From NCBI GenBank assembly GCA_963210315.1, contig OY723273.1:62001-126000 (forward strand): a DNA stretch of 64,000 nt, read 5' to 3'. The notes beneath the pieces were generated by a model. That model did not search any database and had not been told where the DNA came from. It worked only from the letters and a program-made list of their open reading frames with translations. Source of the stretch: Rhynchopus euleeides. Lineage: Eukaryota > Euglenozoa > Diplonemea > Diplonemida > Diplonemidae. Shown here one piece after another: positions 51,375 to 64,000 of the stretch (its first letter is position 1; every line of letters begins with the position of its first letter). The position numbers and the translations under genes were made by a program.

Positions 51375-51739
51375 CTGGGGGGGGGGGGCAAATACAAGCA
51401 TATATGCTTGTATTAAGCGTGCCAGCTCGCATAATGCGGGGCTTTCTGGAAAAATTATAAATGGCTATACTGCGAATACAAGCATACTAAAAACCCAATT
51501 TTTGTTGACCAGGCTAATACAAGCATATATGCTTGTATTAGCCTGGTAGAAAAAATTGAAATTTTGTGGTGGAAACCCCCCAAAAACCCCAAAAATACCC
51601 AATATTTTCTACCAGGCTAATAGAAGCATATATGCTTCTATTAGCCTGAAAATTTTATATAAATCCGGATTTTCAAAATATGCTTGTATTCGCATGTATG
51701 CTTGTATTAGCATGTATGCTTGTATTTGCCCCCCCCCAG
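51375..51739. mobile_element. G-tract MITE, AATACAAGCATATATGCTTGTATT barcode
   Basis: 365 bp, ends CTGGGGG / CCCCCAG, TA duplication at 51373-51374 and 51740-51741. Inside it repeats self-complementary units built on AATACAAG-CATATATG-CTTGTATT five or more times, including one variant with AATAGAAG. No coding capacity. Confidence 0.8.
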
Positions 51740-51755
51740 TAAGACGTGTTTCTTA

Positions 51756-53520
51756 CAGGGGGGGGTCAAATAAACGTACTTAGTTGAATAGTAGTACTTA
51801 GCCGAATAGTAGTACTTATTTTTTTGGGGCTCTGGGGCACGTTGGGCCGTTGAATAGTAGTACTTACTTTTCACCCTTTTTTTTTGGGAAAATTTTCCGT
51901 TTTTTTTGAGATTTTCTTTTTGGAGACACACAAATCTGCAAACTTTGGGGCAAGGAATGGGGACAACGGGGTCTATTGGTGCCACTTAGGGGAACCAGGG
52001 TGCACGGGGTCCGTAGAGGGGGGAAGTGACCTACGCTCAAAGATATGTCGTGACGAAGGGAATCGGGGCATCCCCCCTCAGACACATACGGACGGGAAAC
52101 CAGCGAACCCGCAAACTCCTGCGGTCCAGAGGCATCAGAACCACTGCTGAAGACCGCAAACCCGGAAACCCGCAAACTCCTGGGGTCCAGAGGCGTCAAA
52201 ATCACTGCTGAAGAGCGGCGCGCATTAAACGACTCCTCATCTACGGCGTCCGCAGTCCCTACCACCAACGAGAAGATGTGGACGGATGGCCCCAGACACA
52301 CCTCACCATAGATGTAGCCTTCGAGGACCAGCTGAGCCCACCCCCCACCCCCCGCAGCCCCCTTCCCTGACGTTGTTTGACATTCTCTCCTGTTGTGCAG
52401 CACTGATCAACACACGCCCGCAAACCCGCAATCCAACTGCCCAGATTTCACCATCCACCAACAGAGCCAATAGCTTCGGCTGGTGTCCGACATAATGATG
52501 ACGTCCGATGCTTTCATGTGCCTCCTGCTGATGGAATGCCTCCTGTTCAAGATATTCGAGGATGGGCCACCGCCATGCGCTCCCCGGCCTTCCTTCAACC
52601 AACTGGCCCGGGCCAGGGCACGCTGGTAGCCGAGCGCTTGCGGGATATGGGGTACGTGCTGAAGGTGTCGGGTGAGGAGGACGGGTTCGTGAAGAGCTCC
52701 CTTTGTCCGGACCTCACCTTCGCACCAAGCACAGAAACATCCCCTGAGGCTGGTGGTGCGGACCTTGAACCTGGGTTGGACGGGAAGGCAAAAGAGAGCA
52801 CAGAGAAGCAGTCCACCCAAAAGAAAGTTGTGTCTCAGCCAACCCAACAGTCAAGCATCTTGGCATGGGCGAAGCCGGTTCGTGTGAACTCTCTCACACA
52901 GACACAGCCTTCCCAGTCCTCCCAGTCCTCCGAAAAGAAGCGCGCAGCGTCCCCGACCACCCAGACTCCCAACAAACACCGCAGGCTCTGCAAAGGGTGT
53001 AGGAAGCCTGGGCACAACATGCAGACTTGCCCCAGCAAGCCCAAGAACTTGAAGAAGAAGTAAGTTGGGGCGTGCTGGTTGTGGCTTGTCTTTTTCACAT
53101 CTTTTTTTAAGCATCAACGCACCAACCAACCACCGACAGTGAAGCTGACAGCTCTGATGAACTGTGTATGCTTTCACTAACTCAACAAGAATGTCAACCA
53201 GGGGGGGGGGGGGGGGGGGCAATACAAATCAAAACGGTACGAAACCAAATGAGGGGCGAGTGGTAGGACGAGAACAGAGCGGATACTCGACCGGAAGGCA
53301 GAAGAAGTGAGAGACGGACGACAGCAGTGGCCAGCGCGCCCCTGGTGGACCAAACAGCCCCGCAGAGCCCCTGCAAACAGCGTTTTTAGGAAAAGTTGAA
53401 TAGACGTACTTAGTACGTCTATTCGCTCGCAAACTATTTATTAATTTTCTGGCGAGGTCGATTTAGGCCCGCGCGTTCGCCGAATAGTAGTACTAAGTAC
53501 GTTTATTTGACCCCCCCCTG
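51756..53520. mobile_element. G-tract element, AATAGTAGTACTTA barcode, with internal ORF
   Basis: 1765 bp, ends CAGGGGGGGTCAAATAAACG / CGTTTATTTGACCCCCCCTG, TA duplication at 51754-51755 and 53521-53522. Units of GAATAGTAGTACTTA flank both ends. The interior carries a plus-strand reading frame near 52404-53063 and an unmatched G18 tract at 53202-53219. It inserted only 14 bp from the neighbouring MITE. Confidence 0.8.
52404..53063 (+). CDS. Zinc-knuckle protein within the G-tract element
   Basis: The frame is open from 52404; the first in-frame ATG is at 52536 (MPPVQDIRGWATAMRSPA), giving about 175 residues. The middle part looks folded (LVAERLRDMGYVLKVSGEED), the rest is Ser/Gln/Lys-rich, and the C terminus ends with a CCHC knuckle, CKGCRKPGHNMQTC, then PSKPKNLKKK. 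It might be the last exon or surviving C-terminal part of the element's transposase, or a separate nucleic-acid-binding cargo. Not recognised as any known family. Confidence 0.4.
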
Positions 53521-53959
53521 TAAGAAATCTTAAGAAATCCTGCATTTCTTAAAAATAATGGGGGTCATTAATTTAAGAAATTTAATGCAGCACCTGCATT
53601 AAGACGTCTTAAGAAAGAAGTGAAAAGATCCTTTTCTTATTAAGACCTTTGTCATACCATGTATTATATATATACTTTCGAATTTTTTCATTTTGTCCCG
53701 AATGACGAAACGCAGAAACTCTTTTAATCGTGGAATCTACGGCGAGATCTGACCCGAGAAACAAAAAAAATTGGTTAAATTTGATGTGATCGGTTGCCAT
53801 TACTGGCAAAAGTACTTTTTTCGCAAACTTTTTTGCAGGGGGTCCCCAAGGGGCCTTCCCTACCCTGACACGAGCCTGTGTAGGGCACGTCTCCCCCCCT
53901 CTTCTGTCAGCTTGCCAGGCACACACTCCGGTATTATTCATGGACACAGGAGACACTAA

Positions 53960-54418
53960 TTCCAATGGAAGATCAGAGTAGTGACGGGGGCAGTGCCCTC
54001 TGCTGTGACCTGTCCGCGAAAGCCGGACTCGGAGTCTGAGGTGTCGGACCCCGAGTGGGAAGAGACCGATGAGAGCCTGGACAACATCAGATTCAAGGGC
54101 TGCAAGACGGGGCCGACCCTCTCAGGCGCGAAGAAGATGGGTCCCCTCGCCCTCTTCAAGAAGTTCATCACGGACGAGCTTCTGAACGACATCGTGCGAC
54201 ACACGAAGCAGTACGCTGCAAGAAGGGGGGTGGATGTCTCGCTGGACAGCAGGCTCCTGAAGCGCTTCTTTGCCGTATTCCTCGGCATGGGCCTCTGCGA
54301 GAAGGGCGACATGCACGCGTACTGGCAGACTGGGGAGACCCTCACCGCGACACCGGGGCTTGGAGCAGCGATGGGAAGGAATCACTTCCTTTCCATCGCT
54401 GCTGCATCGGGTGGATAG
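53960..54418 (+). pseudogene. piggyBac transposase, N-terminal fragment
   Basis: About 150 codons: an acidic start (SESEVSDPEWEETDESLD), then LALFKKFITDELLNDIVRHT, KRFFAVFLGMGLCEKGDMHA and YW, the pattern of the DDE_Tnp_1_7 (piggyBac) N-terminal domain. The natural ATG at 53965 is in a different frame and stops after 24 codons, so the frame is broken at the start. The frame ends at 54418 before any of the catalytic aspartates. The fragment cannot transpose, though it might still be mobilised by a complete relative. Confidence 0.6.
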
Positions 54419-54681
54419 GCATTGGTGAATCGGCAAAATAGTTCGCAAGGAAGGCTCCTCATCCCTACTCCCAACACCTCTCCCCACGACCGCCCCAGCT
54501 CTTCTGCGAGTAATTGCAACAAATTTTTGACAATCTTTAAAAATTTGTTACTCGGGAAATGTACTGTGAGAGTTCTATTCACCGTGCTGCATCATTTTGA
54601 AAACATCGGAGCAGAACTGTGTGTACTTTGAACTGAAAAAAATCCTGATTTTTACTTTTTTTATTGGGCTGTAAAGGGTTA

Positions 54682-55299
54682 CTGGGGGGGGGCAATTAAT
54701 CGTGCATAGTCGAATAATCGTGCATAGTCAAATAATCGTGCCTTTTTGAAACAGGCATTTATAAAGTTTTTTCCGCTGAATAATCGTGGGGTGCACGATT
54801 ATTCACTTTTGGCTATTTTCGGTCAGTTCTGGAAGAAAAATGAGCAATTTTTCCCGCAGAATTTTCAAAAAACTCGTTCTTTTGAATGTTGGGAGCCCGT
54901 GCGGATCGTGGTGGGGTCATTTCGACCATGGGGTGTCTGTCTTCACCCGTGACTGGTCGTCACCATTTTGGCTCATATTCGTCCACATGTCCGGCCTTGA
55001 GCCCCCAGTTTCAACACGAAAATGAGCCCAGACGGTCACTGCCAGTAAGGGGTGAAGACAGACACCCCATGGCCAAAATGACCCCACCACGATCCGCACA
55101 GATTCCAAATATGCAAACGGACGAGGTTTTTGCGATGTTTGTCCCCAGAACTGACCAGAAAACTTGCAAAAGTGAATAATCGTGCACCCCACGATTATTC
55201 CCCCCCGTCAACTTTTTGCCTTTTTTTGGGCCCCTCAATTATACCCGCCCGTTCGCCAATTAATAGTGGAGTGCACGATTATTTGCCCCCCCCCCCCAG
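54682..55299. mobile_element. G-tract MITE, AATAATCGTGCA barcode
   Basis: 618 bp, ends CTGGGGGGGG / CCCCCCCAG, TA duplication at 54680-54681 and 55300-55301, located inside the right TTAA of the piggyBac element. TAATCGTGCA units are repeated at both ends and a longer inverted pair is present (TGCGGATCGTGGTGGGGTCA near 54900 against 55078-55100). No coding capacity. Confidence 0.8.
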
Positions 55300-55301
55300 T
55301 A

Positions 55302-56273
55302 ACAAGACACCTGCTGCCGCGGCGTGGAGCAGAGCACTGACGCGGTAGCAGGGCTTGCGTAGCACAGAACACAACACACACCCTGGCACGTGCAGCTTTT
55401 GAAGGAATGGGGAACACACTGAGCGCGCTGCTCTTGATGCGGCCACCGCTGCGTGCACGTGACAGGCACAAATATAACATGGAGGTGACGAACCCGTAAA
55501 GGGTTTGAAACCGGGTAGAAAAGCCAGGCAGACACACCACCAGCACATTTCAGGATGTATCGGGAACCAAATGGGGCGGCAAAACGGCGAAACAAAACGG
55601 CACAGAGCCGTCTGCACCCCATTCTTCTCCCGAAAAGCCGGACGGCGCAACGAGATCGCCTCTGACGGGCGGGCTCGCGAGAGCGCTCACCCTGTTAGCA
55701 AAACTAACGTGCAATACGCCCCGCCAGCCCACCCATCAAATCAGAATCTCATGCACCCGCTGTCCTTTCCCCCCCACCCTATTTAAGCATCCCATGCTGG
55801 CGTGGTTCCACCCTCCACACCCCTGAGAGGGGCTGTGCCACAACTTTTGGCATCGTCTCGATTCGGTTGCTGCGCCGTTAATGCGGTTACGATGTAATGT
55901 ACAGGCGAGGGAAGGGGGGCGGGGCGACGGGTGGGAGGAAGAGGGGCCCCATGTGTGCGTGGGGGGCCACATGAAACCAAGCTGGTCGAGCATACTGTGT
56001 ACGGGGGGGTATGGTGTACGGCGGTAGGGGCGGTGGGGGGACGAAGGCCTTGGGATGGGAGCAGGTGTTTGTTCAGAAAGAGGGGGTGGTGCGCCGGGGG
56101 AATGGGGTAACAAGCGGACCATCTCGTGCCGTTTTGCTTCTTGAGTGGCGTTGAAAAAAAGGGCGGGGCTGCTCTGGCACACCAAGCTGTGTGTCAAGAC
56201 GAGACCTTTCTAAAATGCTCGGGTTGTGGTGTTCACTTCCCTGCACTTCAGAGCCAATACTAAAGGCTTTCTG
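55302..56273. other. Non-genic stretch between transposons
   Basis: Almost 1 kb with no supportable gene. It carries a short copy of the GAGCxCGCTGCTCTTGATG module (about 55412-55440) and G-rich runs at 55912-56042. Confidence 0.4.
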
Positions 56274-56714
56274 TGGGGGTCTTCGCTGGCCGTTATCCTC
56301 CGTCAATCTCCGTCAGTTTTCAGCTACCGTATACGTAAATATTATGGAACGTAAATATTATGGAACGGGCCCATTTTTGGCCGGTCCGTTCCATAATATT
56401 TACGTTCCGTAATATTTACAGGGCCAGTTGGGGACTCGGTGGTGAGGACGGCTTGCGTCAGGAATCGCGCGAAAAGTGCACGAGTAGGTCCCGTCAGGGA
56501 CTCTGTATGCCGTCCGATCACCTGGTCCAAGTCCCCGAGTCGCAGAAAGCCCTGTAAATATTATGGAACGAAAAAAATCTGGAACGCCAACCCACCAGCG
56601 TTCCAAAATATTTACGTTCCATAATATTTACGTTCCAAAATATTTACGTATACGGTAATTCAACAGGAAATTCACCAAAATGCACTGACGGTCACCCCGT
56701 AGCGAAGACCCCCT
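56274..56714. mobile_element. Small GGGGGTCTTCGC inverted-repeat element hosting a MITE
   Basis: Outer ends GGGGGTCTTCGC and GCGAAGACCCCC. Removing the MITE leaves about 120 bp that match 12415-12497 in reverse complement. The flanks show TGT on both sides (56272-56274, 56715-56717), which may be a 3 bp duplication. Confidence 0.5.
56337..56655. mobile_element. CCGTATACG MITE, short form, TA target
   Basis: 319 bp; ends CCGTATACGTAAATATT and complement; TA at 56335-56336 and 56656-56657. Same family as 12649-13181, opposite orientation, without the 185 bp internal segment. The core between TTTACAGGGC and GCCCTGTAAA is nearly identical in both copies. Confidence 0.8.
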
Positions 56715-56717
56715 GTT

Positions 56718-61276
<4,559 letters not shown>

Positions 61277-61297
<21 letters not shown>

Positions 61298-61789
61298 AGG
61301 AAGAAACAGGTTGCTGATGAGTCTCAGGAGCAGGCACCTTTTGTCCGCCCACATGACCTTCGCCCGAAGGCGAACCTCGTCCAGCTTGGCTCGATCGCCA
61401 CAGAGAAGGGGATCATTCTCCGCTGTGGTGAACATCTTAAAAACCGAGGGTGCAGAGGTGGGGCAGCCCACTGGTGCGACAGCAGGCCGCCCCCGGATAG
61501 CTATAACTAGTGCATAGGAAGAATACGACGGCACACGCAACAGATGCCGAAGGCACAACGGCGGGTCACTTTTAACCACCAGAGGAGTGGCACTCCCGAG
61601 GGGTGGGGAAGGGGGGGTAGTCACAACACTTTCGAAGGAAGAAAAGGGGCAAATGGGATGTTTTGTGCAAGGTAGAAAGGAAGTCACAACATGAGGCAGG
61701 GGGGATTGCTCATCAGGCCTGGGGGAATAGAGGGTTTGTGTGTGGTTATGAAGTTTTAAGGCGGTGTCGCCCTGCACGGGCAGTAGCAC
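61277..61789 (-). CDS. Hypothetical 170-residue ORF spanning the repeat interval
   Basis: Open frame that begins inside copy 2 of the repeat and stops inside copy 1. The middle part (VFKMFTTAENDPLLCGDRAK, LDEVRLRAKVMWADKRCLLL) has a protein-like composition, while the first 60 residues are low-complexity. No family recognised and the start codon is uncertain. Listed because it is the only content of the 440 bp between the repeats. Confidence 0.25.
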
Positions 61790-62092
61790 CTCCCCTTCAG
61801 TATCGCACTCCCGAAGGATTCCCCAACACGACGTGACACCGGTTTCGACGCGTACTCTTCGTACCCCTCCCCCCGGCCGCGTCCCTTCAGCGAAGAACCG
61901 GGGATAATCGGACCAGGGCTAGCTAAACCCTGGTGGTGTCACGGGTGGGGTTGGAGAGGGAGAAAAGGAAGAAATGAAGTTGCGAAAAAGTCAAACACTG
62001 ACACGTGAAATCAATAAAAAGGGTGGTATATATCGCCCCCTTGCTGCGACGAAGACACTAAATAGTCAGGCCGCTTCAAGAGTCTTGAGGGC

Positions 62093-62094
<2 letters not shown>
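61739..62094 (+). repeat. 350 bp direct repeat, copy 2
   Basis: Second copy, preceded by a short GTGTGTGTG and followed immediately by another GT microsatellite, the mirror of copy 1. Confidence 0.9.
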
Positions 62095-62179
<85 letters not shown>

Positions 62180-62184
62180 GGGGG
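62093..62184 (+). repeat. GT microsatellite ending in a G22 tract
   Basis: About 35 GT units (62093-62162) run directly into roughly 22 consecutive G. Confidence 0.9.
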
Positions 62185-62308
62185 TGAGGTTCTCTTCCTT
62201 CCCCTTGCCCACCACCCTCCCCCCCACCTCTTCATCAACTCGCGTGCGGCTCGTGCCCCACCTGCCGGCAGCAGGGGGGCACCACAAGAGCCACGGCACA
62301 ACCCCTCC

Positions 62309-62518
62309 TCAGTACCTGCTGCGAGAGCGGCCACGCCTCCAGGCACCAAACCCCTCAGAAGAAGGACCCATGGCATCACACGTCTGCTGCAGGCGGTACT
62401 TGGTCTGGGAGTCGTTCGACTCGTGCGTCTGCCTCCGGATGTCCCTCGCACCGGTGTTCATGCTCCTGATCTCGCTCATAGCAGAGCGCTGCAGCACACG
62501 CACTGCCTGCTTCAACAT
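62309..62518 (-). CDS. Small SR-tailed ORF or terminal exon
   Basis: 69 residues from an ATG at 62518 (MLKQAVRVLQRSAMSEIRSM ... RRQTHESNDSQTKYRLQQTC) ending in GAWRRGRSRSRY. The sequence directly upstream reads ACCCGCCTCCACCCAG before CACGATG, a good 3' splice site, so this may be the last exon of a gene starting nearer 63000. No matching GTATG donor was found in the neighbouring gene. Charged and helical; family unknown. Confidence 0.4.
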   Translation of the reverse strand: MLKQAVRVLQRSAMSEIRSMNTGARDIRRQTHESNDSQTKYRLQQTCDAMGPSSEGFGAWRRGRSRSRY

Positions 62519-63094
62519 CGTGCTGGGTGGAGGCGGGTGAGGGAAGAAGAAAAACACAAAGAAAGGGAAAGGCCTTCGGACCACGGGCAGGGGCAGGAGG
62601 GCTTCCGTGTGTTGTGTGAGGCCTGTCGGGCGGTGGGTGGGTGGGGGTGGGGAGTCCTGGCTGCACAGGGCTGGGCTGGGGGTGCCTCACGATGCGACAA
62701 CAGACGGGGCGGGGCGGGGCAAATCACTGCCCTCCGTGCCGCTCGCACAGATCGGGGCAGCCGCCCCCTGCTCGTAGCACAATCTCCATCAGACCTGTGC
62801 CCTGGGTGAACCCACAGTGGTCTCGGGGACGCCCCTGGAGGACTGCCCCTCAGGAATACAAGGAAGTTGAAGTGAAATCGGTTGCTGCGATGTCCGTCAT
62901 TGGGCTAGAGTCGTACATAAGTGAAGTGAAAGTGAAAGTGAAAGCAATACGAACGAATCCGGGTTATTTTTGAACGATTTTAACGATTGTTTTTTGGGGA
63001 CGCTTCTGTGAGCAATGGGGGGGGTCATGCACTACTCGTCCACTCTCAGCCCCCACCCTGCCACAACGCATTTTGGGAGCACCGGCAACACCCA
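62519..63094. other. Stretch between the SR-tailed ORF and the edge gene
   Basis: No gene seen. It holds a GTGAAA repeat (62919-62946) and an A/T-rich AACGATTTTAACGATTG at 62974-62990, possibly the 3' UTR of the gene above. Confidence 0.35.
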
Positions 63095-64000
63095 TCACGG
63101 CACACAGCACTCCGCGCTGATATTTGTCACGGTAGACGTCCTGCGTGAAATGGGCGTGACCAGCTTGCGTGGCGCCATGGGCGGGAAGTGTCTTGGCAGC
63201 GGCAGATATGCCCGCCTCGCCCGCCCCCCGTCATCCTGTGGGGGGGGTGGGAACGCCGCATCCGCCTGCAGCGCCTCCGACGACGGCGCCCGCGACGAGG
63301 CTGGCCGCACCTGCGAGACGAGGCTCGCGATGGCAAGGTTGGTCCTCCCGCGCACCAGCGCGCCACCCCCTGCCGCACCCCGGTGCGGGGGGCTCCGCAG
63401 GCCACGCATCTCCACATGCGCACCCCTGCGCGGCGCAACCACAGCCGCAGCGCTGCAGTGCGCTGACCCGCTGCGCACAGGGCGCTGCACCCCACCGCCC
63501 TTCTTCTGGAACGTCAGCACCGCAGGGCACGAGTCCTGCACGATACCCAACGACTCCAGATACGACTTGCAGTACCACGCCTCCGAGCGCTCCGTCCGTG
63601 CATGCTGCTGTGGGGGTGTCGGGCACATGCCCCTGTTTCCCTGCTGCTGCTGCTGCTGCTGCTGCAGGGCTGCCCCCTCATGCGCCCCGTGGACTGACAC
63701 CAGCCCCGGTGTCCTCCCGTGGTAAGTCTTCTTGCGCTGCCCGCGCGAAGCGGCAGCAGGCACCGGTGATGGCGCAGGATCAGTTCGCACGCTGCCCGCG
63801 CTCTGCGCACGCGCGTGGCGGTGCCGCGCGGCGGGGGCGGCCGGGGCTGCGCCGCCGCCCCCGACGATCCCCTCCGAGAGGATGCTGAAGAGCGGCGGGT
63901 CGGGGAAGCAGACGGCATCCACCGCATCGGGTGGGACGACGTGCCCCTCAGACTGCGCGGCGATGACAGACACTGCCCAGGATTTGCGCTTGTTCAGCTC
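63095..64000 (-). CDS. 3' part of an unknown gene running off the window edge
   Basis: Open from the edge (reading ELNKRKSWAVSVIAAQ) to a stop at 63095; about 300 residues are visible and the true start lies beyond 64000. Ala/Pro/Gly-rich regions alternate with more ordered pieces (DAVDAVCFPDPPLFSILSEG; EAWYCKSYLESLGIVQDSCP). A (CAG)8 tract at 63642-63665 encodes eight glutamines. No domain recognised. Codon use is GC-rich like the host genes, so this is probably a resident gene. Confidence 0.55.
   Translation of the reverse strand, partial: ELNKRKSWAVSVIAAQSEGHVVPPDAVDAVCFPDPPLFSILSEGIVGGGGAAPAAPAARHRHARAQSAGSVRTDPAPSPVPAAASRGQRKKTYHGRTPGLVSVHGAHEGAALQQQQQQQQGNRGMCPTPPQQHARTERSEAWYCKSYLESLGIVQDSCPAVLTFQKKGGGVQRPVRSGSAHCSAAAVVAPRRGAHVEMRGLRSPPHRGAAGGGALVRGRTNLAIASLVSQVRPASSRAPSSEALQADAAFPPPPQDDGGRARRAYLPLPRHFPPMAPRKLVTPISRRTSTVTNISAECCVP

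Larger units (their letters stand above)
51237..54678 (+). mobile_element. piggyBac element, carrying two nested insertions
   Basis: Ends CCCTTTACAGCCC and GGGCTGTAAAGGG next to TTAA (51233-51236 left; right TTAA regained when the element at 54682-55299 and its TA duplication are removed). These termini and the TTAA target are piggyBac hallmarks. Removing the insertions at 51375-51739 and 51756-53520 leaves about 1.3 kb. An inner inverted pair containing TATACATGGTATGACAAAG-like sequence (51254-51290, 53640-53690) marks its left part. Confidence 0.8.

Noticed and set aside
11142..55299. CRISPR-like array for the spaced palindromic units
   Set aside because: Units are few, spacing is irregular, they sit only at transposon ends, and the genome is eukaryotic.

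Overview
The window is nuclear DNA from a GC-rich unicellular eukaryote. Evidence: protein families limited to or typical of eukaryotes (a DDX27/Drs1-type DEAD-box helicase, a CCDC97-type protein, RanBP2 zinc fingers, SAM, WW and BTB/T1 domains, a CTD-interaction-like domain), small spliceosomal introns (43-149 bp where I could place both ends, nearly all starting GTATG), long CA/GT microsatellites, and eukaryotic transposons (DIRS/Ngaro-type tyrosine-recombinase retroelement, piggyBac, hAT, TA-target elements). I cannot name the species. The proline/threonine-rich 'APT' stalks, coiled-coil proteins and compact introns suit a free-living flagellate or alga, but this is inference.

Layout. 1-4872 is repeat and transposon territory: an R1 repeat, a 1.5 kb element with about 240 bp inverted repeats, and a 444 bp hAT-like MITE. 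From 4873 to 40815 nine host genes all lie on the minus strand, head to tail: SAM/WW proline-rich protein, BTB/T1 protein, (a 5 kb transposon island, 8783-13181), a giant type I membrane beta-propeller protein, CCDC97-like protein, six-finger RanBP2-type protein, DDX27-like helicase, two coiled-coil proteins, a CID-like protein and histidine ammonia-lyase (ten counting both coiled-coil genes separately). RNA-related functions recur (helicase for 60S ribosome assembly, CCDC97/U2-type splicing association, RanBP2 fingers, CID-like protein), but nothing shows that they are co-regulated beyond shared orientation.

40959-47264 is one complete 6.3 kb tyrosine-recombinase retrotransposon on the minus strand with split direct repeats (A1 - ORFs - B1A2 - B2), an unusual gene order gag / recombinase / RT-RNase H, and an in-frame UGA between gag and recombinase. 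49289-56714 is a nest of DNA transposons: a TA-target element split by a poly(A) retroposon, a piggyBac relic carrying two inserted G-tract elements and a third inserted exactly in its right TTAA, then a MITE inside a further small element. The end of the window (56715-64000) is largely low-complexity and repeat DNA, with a 350 bp direct duplication, two long GT tracts, a small SR-tailed ORF and the 3' part of one more minus-strand gene that runs off the edge.

The most unusual material is (i) the recombinase retroelement and its expression strategy, and (ii) a superfamily of TA-duplicating elements that all end in tracts of 4 to 14 G followed by a family-specific palindromic 'barcode' repeated just inside the ends. 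Several insertions are datable relative to one another because target duplications and empty sites are preserved.
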